From contig NZ_FPBM01000003.1 in the NCBI RefSeq assembly GCF_900116715.1, forward strand, positions 186,001-250,000: DNA of 64,000 nt. Reading direction: 5' to 3'. A program made the position numbers and the translations under genes. The notes under the pieces are model-generated. The model was given only the letters and a program-made list of their open reading frames with translations, had not been told where the DNA came from and did not search any database. This DNA comes from Polaromonas sp. YR568. Lineage in GTDB: Bacteria; Pseudomonadota; Gammaproteobacteria; Burkholderiales; Burkholderiaceae_C. Shown in pieces: positions 43,814 to 52,202 of the stretch (position 1 is its first letter; the number at the start of each line of letters is the position of its first letter).

Positions 43814-44430
43814 GATTTGGCTCCTGCGGGCGGCTGGCCGGCTTGTTTGGAGCCGTAGGCCGTGCCCCAGCCCCAGACTTCGGCGCCCTTGCCGCGTTGC
43901 ACCACGCGGGTACGGAAGATGTCGGCCACCACATCGCCGTCGCCGGCGATCAGGGCCTTGGTCGAGCACATCTCGGCGCAGGCCGGAAGCTTGCCTTCAG
44001 CCAGGCGGTTGCGGCCGTATTTTTCAAACTCGGCCTGGCTGCCGTTGACTTCAGGGCCGCCGGCGCAGAAGGTGCATTTGTCCATCTTGCCGCGCACACC
44101 AAAGGTGCCGGAAGCCGGGAACTGCGGCGCGCCAAACGGGCAGGCGTAGGAGCAGTAGCCGCAACCGATGCAGACGTCCTTGTCATGCAGCACCACGCCC
44201 TCTTCGGTGCGGTAAAAGCAATTGACGGGGCAGACGGCCATGCAAGGTGCGTCGCTGCAATGCATGCAGGCTACCGAGATGGATTTTTCGCCGGGCACAC
44301 CGTCGTTGAGCGTGACCACACGGCGGCGGTTGACGCCCCACGGCACTTCGTTTTCGTTTTTACAGGCGGTGACGCAGCCGTTGCATTCGATGCAGCGTTC
44401 TGCGTCACAGACAAATTTCATTCTTGCCAT
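43810..44430 (-). CDS. fdhB: Formate dehydrogenase beta subunit, iron-sulfur
   Basis: A 206-residue electron-transfer subunit with four [4Fe-4S] motifs of the FdnH/DmsB type: CDAERCIECNGCVTACK, CMHCSDAPCMAVCP, CIGCGYCSYACPFGAPQF, and a distal cluster completed by CTFCAGG and CAEMC. It accepts electrons from the molybdenum subunit and passes them to cytochrome b. There is no C-terminal membrane helix, unlike FdnH. It is 2 bp from the alpha gene and overlaps the small lipoprotein gene. Confidence 0.95.
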   Translation of the reverse strand: MARMKFVCDAERCIECNGCVTACKNENEVPWGVNRRRVVTLNDGVPGEKSISVACMHCSDAPCMAVCPVNCFYRTEEGVVLHDKDVCIGCGYCSYACPFGAPQFPASGTFGVRGKMDKCTFCAGGPEVNGSQAEFEKYGRNRLAEGKLPACAEMCSTKALIAGDGDVVADIFRTRVVQRGKGAEVWGWGTAYGSKQAGQPPAGAKS

Positions 44431-44432
44431 GG

Positions 44433-47405
44433 TTATGCCCTTTCGACGTTGCAGATCGTCGTTTTTGTTTCTTGCATCATCGTCACGCTGTCATAGCCGT
44501 ACGTTGTTGCCGTGTTGACCGCCTCGCCGCGCACCACAGGCGCAGCGCCGTTGGGGTAATAGGCCAGCATGTCGGCACCCTGCCAGCGGCCCGAGAAGTG
44601 GAACGGCATCCACACCGTATCGGGGCCGACGCGCTCGGTCACCATCGCCTGCACATTCAGGCGTGCGCCGGTCGGGCCGTTCAGCCAGACACGTTCACCG
44701 TTGCGTATGCCGCGGTCCGAAGCGGTCTTCGGATTGATCTCGACGAAGGCCTCTTGCTGCAATTCGGCCAGCCAGGGGTTGGAGCGGGTTTCTTCACCGC
44801 CGCCTTCGTATTCGACCAGCCGGCCGGAGGTCAGGATGAGCGGGTACTTTTCGCCGACCTTGTCCGCAATGTTTTTCTGCTGGATCGTTTTGTACAGGGT
44901 GGGCAGGCGCCAGAAGGCCTTCTTGTCGTCATGCGTGGGGTACTTGGCCATGAGGTCGGCCCGGGTGCCGTAGAGCGGCTCGCGGTGCTGCGGAATGGCG
45001 TCAGGGAAGTTCCACACCACGGCGCGTGCCTTGGCGTTGCCGAACACGTGGCAGCCGTGCAGCTTCATGGTGACGCGGATGATGCCGCCCGACGGATCGG
45101 TCTTCCAGTTTTTGCCTTCGGCGGCGGTTTTTTCAGCGTCGGTCAGGTCGTCCCACCAGCCCAGCTTCTTGAGCAGCAGGTGATCGAACTCGGGGTAGCC
45201 CGTCGTGATGTCGGAGCCCTTCGAATACGAGCCGTCTTCGGCCAGCAAGTTGACGCCGTCTTTTTCCACGCCGAAGTTGGCGCGGAAATTACCGCCGCCG
45301 TCCATCACGTGTTTGGAGGTGTCGTACAGATTGGGTGAGCCGGGGTGTTTAAGGTCCGGATTGCCCCAGCAAGGCCAGGGCAGGCCGAAGTAGTCGCCGG
45401 CCGTGTCGTAGCCGGTGAGCTTGTCCTTGCCGCCTTTGGACTTGAGGGTCTTGACGTCGAACAGGTGCATGTTGCGCATGTGGGCCTGCAGGCGCTCGGG
45501 GCTCTGGCCGGTATAGCCGATGGTCCAGACGCACTTGTTGATCTCGCGCAGGATGTCGTCCGGCACGGGTTCGTCCATGCCTTTGACCTTTTGCATCTTG
45601 TAGTTCTTCGACAGCTCCTTGGCAAAGCCGAGTTTTTCGGCGAACTGATGCATGATCATGTGGTCGGTGCGGCTCTCCCAGAGCGGCTCGATCACTTTTT
45701 CGCGCCACTGGAGCGACCGGTTGGAAGCCGTCACCGAGCCGCTGGTTTCAAACTGGGTGGCGGCCGGCAGCAAATACACCGCGCGCTTGGGGTTGAGGTC
45801 TTCGGCCTTGCCGGGCATGGCAGCCATGGCGGCGGTGGCCGACGGATACGGGTCCACCACCACCAGCAAGTCCAGCATGTCCATGGCCCGCTTCATCTCC
45901 AGGCCGCGGGTCTGCGAGTTGGGCGCATGGCCCCAGAAGAAGACGGCACGTAAGTTGGAGTCTTGGTCGATCAGCTCGTTTTTCTCCATCACGCCGTCTA
46001 TCCAGCGCGAGACCGTGATGCCGGGCTTGCCCATCATCGCGGCCGATGCGTAGCGCCCCTTGATCCAGTCGAAGTCCACACCCCAGGTCTTGGCGAAGTG
46101 CTTCCAGGAGCCCTCTGCCAGGCCGTAGTAGCCGGGCAGAGAATCGGGGTTGGGGCCGACGTCGGTCGCGCCCTGCACGTTGTCATGGCCGCGGAAGATG
46201 TTGGCGCCGCCGCCGGAGACACCGATGTTGCCCAGCGCCAGCTGCAGGATGCAGGAGGCGCGTACCACGGCATTGCCGGTGGTGTGCTGCGTCTGGCCCA
46301 TGCACCAGACGATGGTGCTGGGGCGGTTCTGGCTCATCATGGTGGCCACCTTGAGCACGGTGGCCTCGTCAACACCGCAAGCCTCCAGCACCTTGTCGGG
46401 TGTCCATTTGGCCATCACGTCGGCCTTGACCTTGTCCATGCCGTAGACACGGTCGTTGATGTATTTTTTGTCTTCCCAGCCGTTCTTGAAGATGTGATAC
46501 AGCACACCAAAGAGGAAAGGAATGTCGGAGCCGGAGCGGATGCGGACGTACTCATCGGCCTTGGCCGCCGTGCGGGTAAAGCGCGGGTCGACCACGATCA
46601 TCTTGCAGCCGGCCTCCTTGGAGTGCAGCATGTGCAGCAGGCTGACGGGGTGGGCTTCAGCGGCATTGGAGCCGATGTACAACGCGCACTTGCTGTTTTG
46701 CATGTCGTTGTACGAATTGGTCATGGCGCCGTAGCCCCAGGTGTTGGCGACACCGGCCACCGTGGTGGAGTGGCAGATACGGGCCTGGTGGTCGCAGTTG
46801 TTGCTGCCCCAGAAGCTCACGAACTTGCGCATCAGGTAAGCCTGCTCGTTGTTGTGCTTGGAGGAACCCACCCAGTACACCGAGTCCGGCCCGCTTTCCT
46901 TGCGCAGCTCCAGCAGCCTGGCGCTGATTTCATTGAGCGCGGTGTCCCAGCTGATGCGCTCGTACTTGCCGTTGACCAATTTCATCGGGTAGCGCAGGCG
47001 GTATTCGCCGTGACCGTGTTCGCGCAGCGCGGCGCCCTTGGCGCAGTGGGCGCCCAGGTTGATGGGGGAGTCGAACACCGGCTCCTGGCGCACCCAGACG
47101 CCGTTTTCAACAATGGCATCCACCGCGCAGCCCACCGAGCAGTGGGAACAGACGGTGCGCTTGACTTCGATCTTGCCGGTGCCGTCAGATGTGGCGCCGG
47201 GCGTGGCGGCTGCGGCTTTTTTGACCAGGGTCAGTTGTGTGGCGGCAAGGCCCACACCAACACCCAGGCCGGAGCGGCGCAGAAAGGCGCGGCGGTCCAT
47301 GGTGGGCAGTGCGTTGGACAGGCCGCGCGACAGGCTTTGCACAAAACGCGCGGACCCGGTGCGGTGCACGGGATGGACATCGGAAGATTTTTTCGTGAGC
47401 AGCAT
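44433..47405 (-). CDS. fdhA: Tat-exported formate dehydrogenase alpha subunit (Mo/W-bisMGD, Cys form)
   Basis: A 990-residue catalytic subunit of the periplasmic, quinone-linked type. A long Tat leader has the twin-Arg motif at MDRRAFLRRSGLGVGVG (Arg38-Arg39). The [4Fe-4S] ligands are C86, C89, C93 and C121. The metal-binding residue is Cys211 in HQARICHSTT, in the place of selenocysteine in E. coli FdnG, with the following His retained. The bisMGD domains run through LYIGSNAAEAHPVSLLHML, WCMGQTQHTTGNAVVRASCILQLALGNIGVSGGG, and the C-terminal VWLNGPTGARLNVQAMVTERV. It oxidises formate to CO2 in the periplasm. It is probably proofread by the TorD-like chaperone upstream. Confidence 0.96.
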   Translation of the reverse strand: MLLTKKSSDVHPVHRTGSARFVQSLSRGLSNALPTMDRRAFLRRSGLGVGVGLAATQLTLVKKAAAATPGATSDGTGKIEVKRTVCSHCSVGCAVDAIVENGVWVRQEPVFDSPINLGAHCAKGAALREHGHGEYRLRYPMKLVNGKYERISWDTALNEISARLLELRKESGPDSVYWVGSSKHNNEQAYLMRKFVSFWGSNNCDHQARICHSTTVAGVANTWGYGAMTNSYNDMQNSKCALYIGSNAAEAHPVSLLHMLHSKEAGCKMIVVDPRFTRTAAKADEYVRIRSGSDIPFLFGVLYHIFKNGWEDKKYINDRVYGMDKVKADVMAKWTPDKVLEACGVDEATVLKVATMMSQNRPSTIVWCMGQTQHTTGNAVVRASCILQLALGNIGVSGGGANIFRGHDNVQGATDVGPNPDSLPGYYGLAEGSWKHFAKTWGVDFDWIKGRYASAAMMGKPGITVSRWIDGVMEKNELIDQDSNLRAVFFWGHAPNSQTRGLEMKRAMDMLDLLVVVDPYPSATAAMAAMPGKAEDLNPKRAVYLLPAATQFETSGSVTASNRSLQWREKVIEPLWESRTDHMIMHQFAEKLGFAKELSKNYKMQKVKGMDEPVPDDILREINKCVWTIGYTGQSPERLQAHMRNMHLFDVKTLKSKGGKDKLTGYDTAGDYFGLPWPCWGNPDLKHPGSPNLYDTSKHVMDGGGNFRANFGVEKDGVNLLAEDGSYSKGSDITTGYPEFDHLLLKKLGWWDDLTDAEKTAAEGKNWKTDPSGGIIRVTMKLHGCHVFGNAKARAVVWNFPDAIPQHREPLYGTRADLMAKYPTHDDKKAFWRLPTLYKTIQQKNIADKVGEKYPLILTSGRLVEYEGGGEETRSNPWLAELQQEAFVEINPKTASDRGIRNGERVWLNGPTGARLNVQAMVTERVGPDTVWMPFHFSGRWQGADMLAYYPNGAAPVVRGEAVNTATTYGYDSVTMMQETKTTICNVERA

Positions 47406-47468
47406 GAAGCTCTCCGTAGAAGGTGAAATCGGGTCGGGCTCTAGATGAAGCCGGGCTACTTGCCTGGT

Positions 47469-47678
47469 TTAGAGGCGGGTGGTCTTGTAGTAGCGCTTGA
47501 CGTGTTCCGAGAGGCTGTAACCGCCGCCTTTTTCAGGGGCCGGTTTGGGCTCTGCAAGCTCGGCTTGCTGCAGCGCCGGTGCGCCCGGCAGGGCCACAAT
47601 GGCCGCGGCTGCCGCGCCGGTGGCGGCTGCGCCGAAAAAGAATCCCCTTCGTGAGGGTTTTGGCTGGCTGTCCTGCAT
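47469..47678 (-). CDS. Formate-dehydrogenase-region Tat-target small protein
   Basis: A 69-residue protein from the ATG at 47678 (GGAG six bases upstream; an ATG at 47690 is in frame). It consists of almost only a Tat signal (KPSRRGFFFGAAATGAAAAAIVALPG) and a short tail ending SLSEHVKRYYKTTRL. This is the known small protein found before fdhA in many proteobacteria. It is too short to be an enzyme, and its role is unknown; it may carry or chaperone the alpha subunit during export. It begins the membrane enzyme operon, 63 bp before fdhA. Confidence 0.88.
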   Translation of the reverse strand: MQDSQPKPSRRGFFFGAAATGAAAAAIVALPGAPALQQAELAEPKPAPEKGGGYSLSEHVKRYYKTTRL

Positions 47679-47901
47679 GGTGATCTCCAAGGGAAGGCTT
47701 GCTGGTTATGTAACCGTTTGCATAGCACTGTACGACAGAGCGCCACGCACCACAATGGGTGGGGGCATTCATCGGCCCGGGCTAGGGAAAACGATAAGCG
47801 ATCTTACGATGACGGCGGCGCGTTCTCGCGATTGGGCCCGCCCAATACTGTTTGAATTTGAGAAGAAATGTTTACTGCTGGTGACATATGGATTCAGGGA
47901 T

Positions 47902-48519
47902 TCAGGCCAGCATGTCAAAACCTTGTGCCTCAACGCTGATGAAGGTCTGCGTGAAAGCCGCCAGCGCCGCATAAAACCGGGCCCTGGGGTGTGCGGTGAT
48001 GACATCACACATCAGCGGCACCCAGGGCTGCACATGCCGGGCAAAAAATTCGCGCTGGCGCGTGAGGTTGGCCACCTCCACATCGTCACCGGCGATCAGA
48101 TAACGCATGACTTCGCACAGGTAGGCCACATGGTCTTCGGTTTCGGGCATGGCCTCGTCGCGCGCCAGGCCCAGCGCGGCGATATCGGTGCGCAAGGCCG
48201 CCAGAGGCTTCTCGTTCAAAAAACCGGCCAGGTAGTGCGAACCAAAGAGGTACACCTCGGGCTTGCCGACGCCGCCGAACAGGGCGTCGTGCTCGCGGGT
48301 GACGTCGGCCAGGCTTTGCGCGCGGGCAACGGCGACGAGTTCGCTCCACGAGCTTTCAAGCAGGCCGCCGGCGGCCGGCGCTTCGGTGACGGCAATGCGC
48401 AGGTTTTCATACAGCTCTGCAGAGGGCGCCGCGTAGTAGAGCGCAGCCAGCAAGCCATAGACTTCGGCCCGCGCGGTTTCTTCGTCCAGCGTAGAGGTGG
48501 TGAGTTGGGCTTGGGTCAT
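47902..48519 (-). CDS. TorD/DmsD-family Tat proofreading chaperone
   Basis: A 205-residue, all-helical cytoplasmic chaperone. It has the family layout ARAEVYGLLAALYYAAPSAELYENL, EHDALFGGVGKPEVYLFGSHYLAGFLNEKPLAALRTDIAALGLARDEAMPETEDHVAYLCEVMRYLIAGD, where E..Y..LF.G.G...V.P..S.Y and PEDH are the TorD landmarks, and FFARHVQPWVPLMCDVI. It should bind the Tat leader of FdhA and hold it until the cofactor is inserted. It lies 19 bp after the ferredoxin gene. Confidence 0.9.
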   Translation of the reverse strand: MTQAQLTTSTLDEETARAEVYGLLAALYYAAPSAELYENLRIAVTEAPAAGGLLESSWSELVAVARAQSLADVTREHDALFGGVGKPEVYLFGSHYLAGFLNEKPLAALRTDIAALGLARDEAMPETEDHVAYLCEVMRYLIAGDDVEVANLTRQREFFARHVQPWVPLMCDVITAHPRARFYAALAAFTQTFISVEAQGFDMLA

Positions 48520-48538
48520 GGCGGCGTGTAGGGCTTCT

Positions 48539-50674
48539 TCAGCGGATGTCGGTGATCTTCAGTTCGTTGTCGGCGGAATAGATGTCGATGACGCGGCAGT
48601 CACCGCACATCTTGAGGCGGTCCGCGGCCGCACCCTGGAACATCGCATGCCCCGCGAGCTTGCCCAGCATGGACTCGATGGCCTTGAGTGTGCCGAAGGG
48701 TTTGCTGCAGCGTATGCACTGGTAAGGCTGGCTTTCGTTGAGCACGCGCGCCTCTTTGCGCTGCGGCGTGAGCAGCAGGCGCGGCTGCAGCGTGATCGCG
48801 TCTTCAGGGCAAGTGACGGCGCACAGGCCGCACTGCACACAGTTTTTCTCGATGAACTTGAGCTGCGGGCGATCAGGGTTGTCTTGCAGCGCGCTGGCGG
48901 GGCAGGCGCTAACGCAGCTCAGGCACAGGGTGCAGGTGTCGGCGTTGACGGTGAGGCTACCGAAGGGCGAGCCTTTGATGGGCAGCTCGATGGCTTCGGG
49001 CAAGGCGGCGGGCGCCTGGCTCATCAGGTGGTCCAGCGCCATGTCCAGCGTGCTGCGCTTTTCTTGCGCGACGGCAAAACGCGCCGCTGTGGCGGGCACC
49101 GCGGGCTTGCCGCGTGCGAGTAGCTGCAAGCTGGCGTCCAGCCCGGCGATGGCGTCAGCGCCCTCCCCGGCTTGCACCAGATGAAAGTGAGTGCCCGGGT
49201 AGCCCAGGCCATTGAGCAGGGTTTGCGCCACACGCATCTGCTCGGCCAGACCTTCAAGATAGGCAGGCGCTTCTTCACGCGTCACCAGCACCGCCACTTG
49301 CGATGCGCCAAAAGCAATGGCGCTGAGCCACAAGTCCAGGCCCACACTGGCGGTGTGCCACAGCGCCTGAGGGATCACATTGGCGGGTACGCCCCGCACG
49401 GTTTTTTGCAGCCGCGCGGCGCGGCCCAGGGCCTCGATGGCTTGCTGGCCGCTGTCTTGACTATGAAACAGCAGCACGGGCTGTGCGCCACCGGCTTTGG
49501 TATACGCCGACAGCAGTGTCTTGATGCGAACGCCCTGCTCACTGGCGCGCGGGTAAGCGTAAGTGAGCGCGCCCGTCGGGCACACCGTGGTGCAGGCGCC
49601 GCAGCCCACACAGAGGTTGGGATTGACGACGATTTGCTGCCGCTCTTTCTGGCTGCTGACGGCGCCGGCTGAGCAGATGTCTATGCAGGCATTGCAACCC
49701 ACGGTTTCGTTGCGGCTGTGGGCGCAGAATTTTTGTTTGTAGGCAAAAAATTTGGGCTTTTCAAACTCACCCACCATGTCGCGCAGCTTGACTACCGTGG
49801 CCAGCAAGCCGGGCGAGGCCAGGCCGGCGGATGCATTCAGCGCAAAGTAGCCTTGCGGCGGCGCGTGCAACGCGACCAGGGGTGTGGCGCCCAGGTCCAG
49901 CACCAGGTCAAACGCCTCGGTGAGTTTTTGCGGCGCGCGGTTGAAGTCGATGGCGCCGGCCACCTTGCACACGGCCACGCAGTCGCGGTGCGATGTGCAT
50001 TTGGCGGCATCGACCTGGTAGCTGAGGTCGATGGCGCCTTCGGGGCACACCGCGACGCAGGCATTGCAGCGCGTGCAAAGGTCCAGGTCGATGGCGTTGG
50101 TCTTGTCCCAGCTCGCCTCAAATGCGCCCAGCCAGCCTTTGAGCGTGAGCCGCTCGCCGCTGATGACGGGGTATTTGCGCTCTTGTGAGGGGAAGCCGCC
50201 CTGCGCCTGGGGCGAGACGCCTTGCGCGAAGATGGTCACGTCCAGCGTGTCGGCGACGAGTGCCGCGATCTGCTCAGCTTGGTCAAGCGCACCCACGATC
50301 AACAGTCGCCCCGCGCTTTTGTAAGTGACGGTGGCCACCGGCTCGGCGTCCGGCAGGTGCGCAGCAGCCAGCAGGGCGGCGATTTTGGGGGTGGCGCCGG
50401 CGGCGTCTTTACTCCAGCCACCGGTCTCGCGGATATTGACGAACTTCACCACCGAGGTGACGCCCTGGGTCTGCTCACCGACTTCGGCAAAGAGCCGCTT
50501 TTCCTGGGTGCAGGCTACGACGACATCGTCGCCGGATTGCGCGGCCTTCTGGAAGGCCCCCACCTCGCGGCGGCACAGCGCCGAATGCAGTGTCAGCGTT
50601 TCATTGAGTGCCGCGCCCAGCGCCTGGGGCTGGAGCGGCATGGTCTGGTTGCAGTCGCAAATCAGTGTGGGCAT
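48539..50674 (-). CDS. Multi-cluster 4Fe-4S ferredoxin-type protein of formate dehydrogenase assembly
   Basis: A 711-residue protein with at least six Cys-rich cluster motifs: CTRCNACVAVCP, CTSHRDCVAVCK, CNACIDICS, CVGCGACTTVCP, CTLCLSCVSACP, and CVQCGLCAVTCP. A CIRC ... CGDC pair close to the C-terminus looks like a zinc or rubredoxin-type site. Long non-cluster segments lie between (for example LWLSAIAFGASQVAVLVTREEAP), resembling the middle part of HdrA/MvhD-like redox proteins. There is no signal peptide or flavin motif. It lies in the conserved block with TorD, DUF3306 and DUF3305 genes, so it likely serves as electron carrier or Fe-S donor in maturation of the membrane formate dehydrogenase; direct evidence is lacking. 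Confidence 0.85.
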   Translation of the reverse strand: MPTLICDCNQTMPLQPQALGAALNETLTLHSALCRREVGAFQKAAQSGDDVVVACTQEKRLFAEVGEQTQGVTSVVKFVNIRETGGWSKDAAGATPKIAALLAAAHLPDAEPVATVTYKSAGRLLIVGALDQAEQIAALVADTLDVTIFAQGVSPQAQGGFPSQERKYPVISGERLTLKGWLGAFEASWDKTNAIDLDLCTRCNACVAVCPEGAIDLSYQVDAAKCTSHRDCVAVCKVAGAIDFNRAPQKLTEAFDLVLDLGATPLVALHAPPQGYFALNASAGLASPGLLATVVKLRDMVGEFEKPKFFAYKQKFCAHSRNETVGCNACIDICSAGAVSSQKERQQIVVNPNLCVGCGACTTVCPTGALTYAYPRASEQGVRIKTLLSAYTKAGGAQPVLLFHSQDSGQQAIEALGRAARLQKTVRGVPANVIPQALWHTASVGLDLWLSAIAFGASQVAVLVTREEAPAYLEGLAEQMRVAQTLLNGLGYPGTHFHLVQAGEGADAIAGLDASLQLLARGKPAVPATAARFAVAQEKRSTLDMALDHLMSQAPAALPEAIELPIKGSPFGSLTVNADTCTLCLSCVSACPASALQDNPDRPQLKFIEKNCVQCGLCAVTCPEDAITLQPRLLLTPQRKEARVLNESQPYQCIRCSKPFGTLKAIESMLGKLAGHAMFQGAAADRLKMCGDCRVIDIYSADNELKITDIR

Positions 50675-51365
50675 GGTCTTCTTGGCTGGCTCCGGCCGGG
50701 TCGGGCTGGGATTGGCTGGCAGGTAAAGCGCCTGGCGTTTGCGATGGGGCTATGTCCGGATTTTCATAGGACTGTGCCACGGTTTGGACTGTGGGGTTAT
50801 TGGCGCTTTCCCGTGGCGGGTTGGCCGGGTCGTTTTGCTGGCCGGTGGTTTGCACCTGATCCCCACTTTTCTCTTTGTTCTCTTTGTTCTCTTTGTTCTC
50901 TTTGTTCTCTTTGTTCTCTTTGTTCTCTTTGTCCTCCTCATCATCAAAGAGCTTGAGAAACTTCGCGCTGGTCATCTGCCGCAGCATGGACTCGGGGATG
51001 GGGTCTGACTTGGAGTAGTCGTCGATGTAGGTGTCCAGCCCGTCCATCACATTGAAGTGCGGGTCGGTAAAGAGCTGCTTCATCGCGGCGTTGCGCACAT
51101 CGGGTGTCACATCGCCGGCCATGAAGGGCTTGAAGTCAGAGTCTTTGGTGAGCAGCTTGGCGTCGGCCAGGGTGAGGGTCTTCTTTTCCGGCACTACCTG
51201 CGGCGGCCCCAGGGGTTCTTGCTGCGCCTGGCTTTGTGCAGCGGGCGCCTTGGCATCTGCTACGGGCGGCGCAACTGGAACCGGTTCTTCCAGCGCTTTG
51301 CCCTGCGCGATGTCGGTCTTGCGCCGGGACCATCGCCCCAGAAAACCTGCGGGCTCGTCAGCCAT
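50601..51365 (-). CDS. DUF3306-type protein with (Lys-Glu-Asn)n repeat
   Basis: A 254-residue protein from the ATG at 51365. MADEPAGFLGRWSRRKTDIAQGK is the diagnostic start of DUF3306 proteins. After a Pro/Ala/Gln linker comes the conserved core DAKLLTKDSDFKPFMAGDVTPDVRNAAMKQLFTDPHFNVMDGLDTYIDDYSKSDPIPESMLRQMTSAKFL. Then a Lys-Glu-Asn repeat is encoded by seven 9-bp units (50871-50933), and a Gln/Pro-rich tail overlaps the ferredoxin start by 74 bp. That long overlap suggests the ancestral stop has been lost or that the tail is not essential. Function unknown; it is consistently found in formate dehydrogenase regions. Confidence 0.82.
   Translation of the reverse strand: MADEPAGFLGRWSRRKTDIAQGKALEEPVPVAPPVADAKAPAAQSQAQQEPLGPPQVVPEKKTLTLADAKLLTKDSDFKPFMAGDVTPDVRNAAMKQLFTDPHFNVMDGLDTYIDDYSKSDPIPESMLRQMTSAKFLKLFDDEEDKENKENKENKENKENKENKEKSGDQVQTTGQQNDPANPPRESANNPTVQTVAQSYENPDIAPSQTPGALPASQSQPDPAGASQEDHAHTDLRLQPDHAAPAPGAGRGTQ
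50871..50933. repeat. 9-bp minisatellite, seven units
   Basis: CTCTTTGTT is repeated head to tail six times exactly and a seventh time with one change (CTCTTTGTC). It encodes Glu-Asn-Lys units in the DUF3306 protein. The unit is in frame, so gain or loss of copies alters length only. Confidence 0.95.
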
Positions 51366-51945
51366 GCTGGCCTCCGCCGGTTTTCTTTTCGGTGCTGACC
51401 CGGGCAGGGTTGCCAAAGCGGTCTGTCAAAGGCTTGAAGCTTTGCGGGCGTTGCCGGCGTTTGACCTCCGGCACGTAATGCTGGCCGACAAACTCCTGGA
51501 GCCACTGCACGATTTGTGGCGGCGCGGGCACCTGCTCGACGGTTTCCTGCGCGTCCAGCCAGCGGCCGGCGTCGTGATAACTCAGGGTAACGATTTGCGG
51601 GATCGCGACGGGTTCTTCGGCCAGCAGGGCTTCCTCTTCCATGCGCCAGACCACCCAGAAGCAGGGCTGCGCGGTGCTGGCGTTGAGGTAATAGCCTTCG
51701 CCGTCGTCGGTAAAGAGCTCGACCTTGAAGCCGGGGTGCAGCCAGCGCTCTTCGCGATCATCTTTCAGCAGCAGGCGCGGCGCGGCGCCAAAGCCGGCTT
51801 CGTGCGGCACGATGTCGGCCAGCGACCAGCGCCAGGGCTGCCAGCGGTTGTCGATGCGCTCACGGCGCATGACAACGGCCACCACAGTGCAGGGGCGTTG
51901 CCGTGTGGCGTCTGTTTCAGGAGACTGCAGCAGGAAGTCCGACAT
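51358..51945 (-). CDS. DUF3305-type protein of the formate dehydrogenase accessory block
   Basis: A 195-residue cytoplasmic protein that overlaps the DUF3306 gene by 8 bp. The core TVVAVVMRRERIDNRWQPWRWSLADIVPHEAGFG is the family start, with LKDDREERWLHPGFKVELFTDDGEGYYLNASTAQPCFWVVWRMEE in the middle, and a tail with PPQIVQWLQEFVGQHYVPEVKRRQRP. No catalytic motif is visible. The steady pairing of DUF3305 with DUF3306 in fdh loci suggests they form a complex; the role in formate dehydrogenase maturation is inferred. Confidence 0.85.
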   Translation of the reverse strand: MSDFLLQSPETDATRQRPCTVVAVVMRRERIDNRWQPWRWSLADIVPHEAGFGAAPRLLLKDDREERWLHPGFKVELFTDDGEGYYLNASTAQPCFWVVWRMEEEALLAEEPVAIPQIVTLSYHDAGRWLDAQETVEQVPAPPQIVQWLQEFVGQHYVPEVKRRQRPQSFKPLTDRFGNPARVSTEKKTGGGQHG

Positions 51946-51977
51946 GCCCGCAGTGTACGGCGGGCAAAAATAACCTT

Positions 51978-52202
51978 CTAAACCAGTAGGGACCGGTGTT
52001 CCAATGCGGCGCGGCGTACCACGTCGCTGATCCCGTCGCCGCCATTGCTCTCAATCAGTTCCAGCAGCGCCTTGCGCATACGCGGGTCCCAGAATTTCTT
52101 GAGGTGCATGGCCAGTTCCTGCAGGGCCTCCGCGCGGTCGGGCATGGTTTCAAAAAAAGCGCCGATCTGGTTGACCATGCGCACAAGGTTGTCGTTGTTC
52201 AT
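51978..52202 (-). CDS. fdsD: NAD-dependent formate dehydrogenase delta subunit
   Basis: A 74-residue protein: NNDNLVRMVNQIGAFFETMPDRAEALQELAMHLKKFWDPRMRKALLELIESNGGDGISDVVRRAALEH. The NQI..FF...PD..EA......H...FWDPRMR motif identifies FdsD, the small subunit needed for stability and cofactor insertion of soluble NAD-linked formate dehydrogenases. It overlaps the FdhD stop in ATGA fashion. In the well-known Cupriavidus-type order it follows fdsC (fdhD), as here. Confidence 0.93.
   Translation of the reverse strand: MNNDNLVRMVNQIGAFFETMPDRAEALQELAMHLKKFWDPRMRKALLELIESNGGDGISDVVRRAALEHRSLLV

Noticed and set aside
47704..47715. GGTTA-TG-TAACC palindrome before the fdh operon
   Set aside because: Only 5-bp arms and a single occurrence; too weak to call an operator even though its location upstream of the Tat-target gene is suitable.
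50871..50933. Possible CRISPR-like array
   Set aside because: The units are 9 bp with no spacers and lie in frame inside a gene; this is a coding minisatellite.
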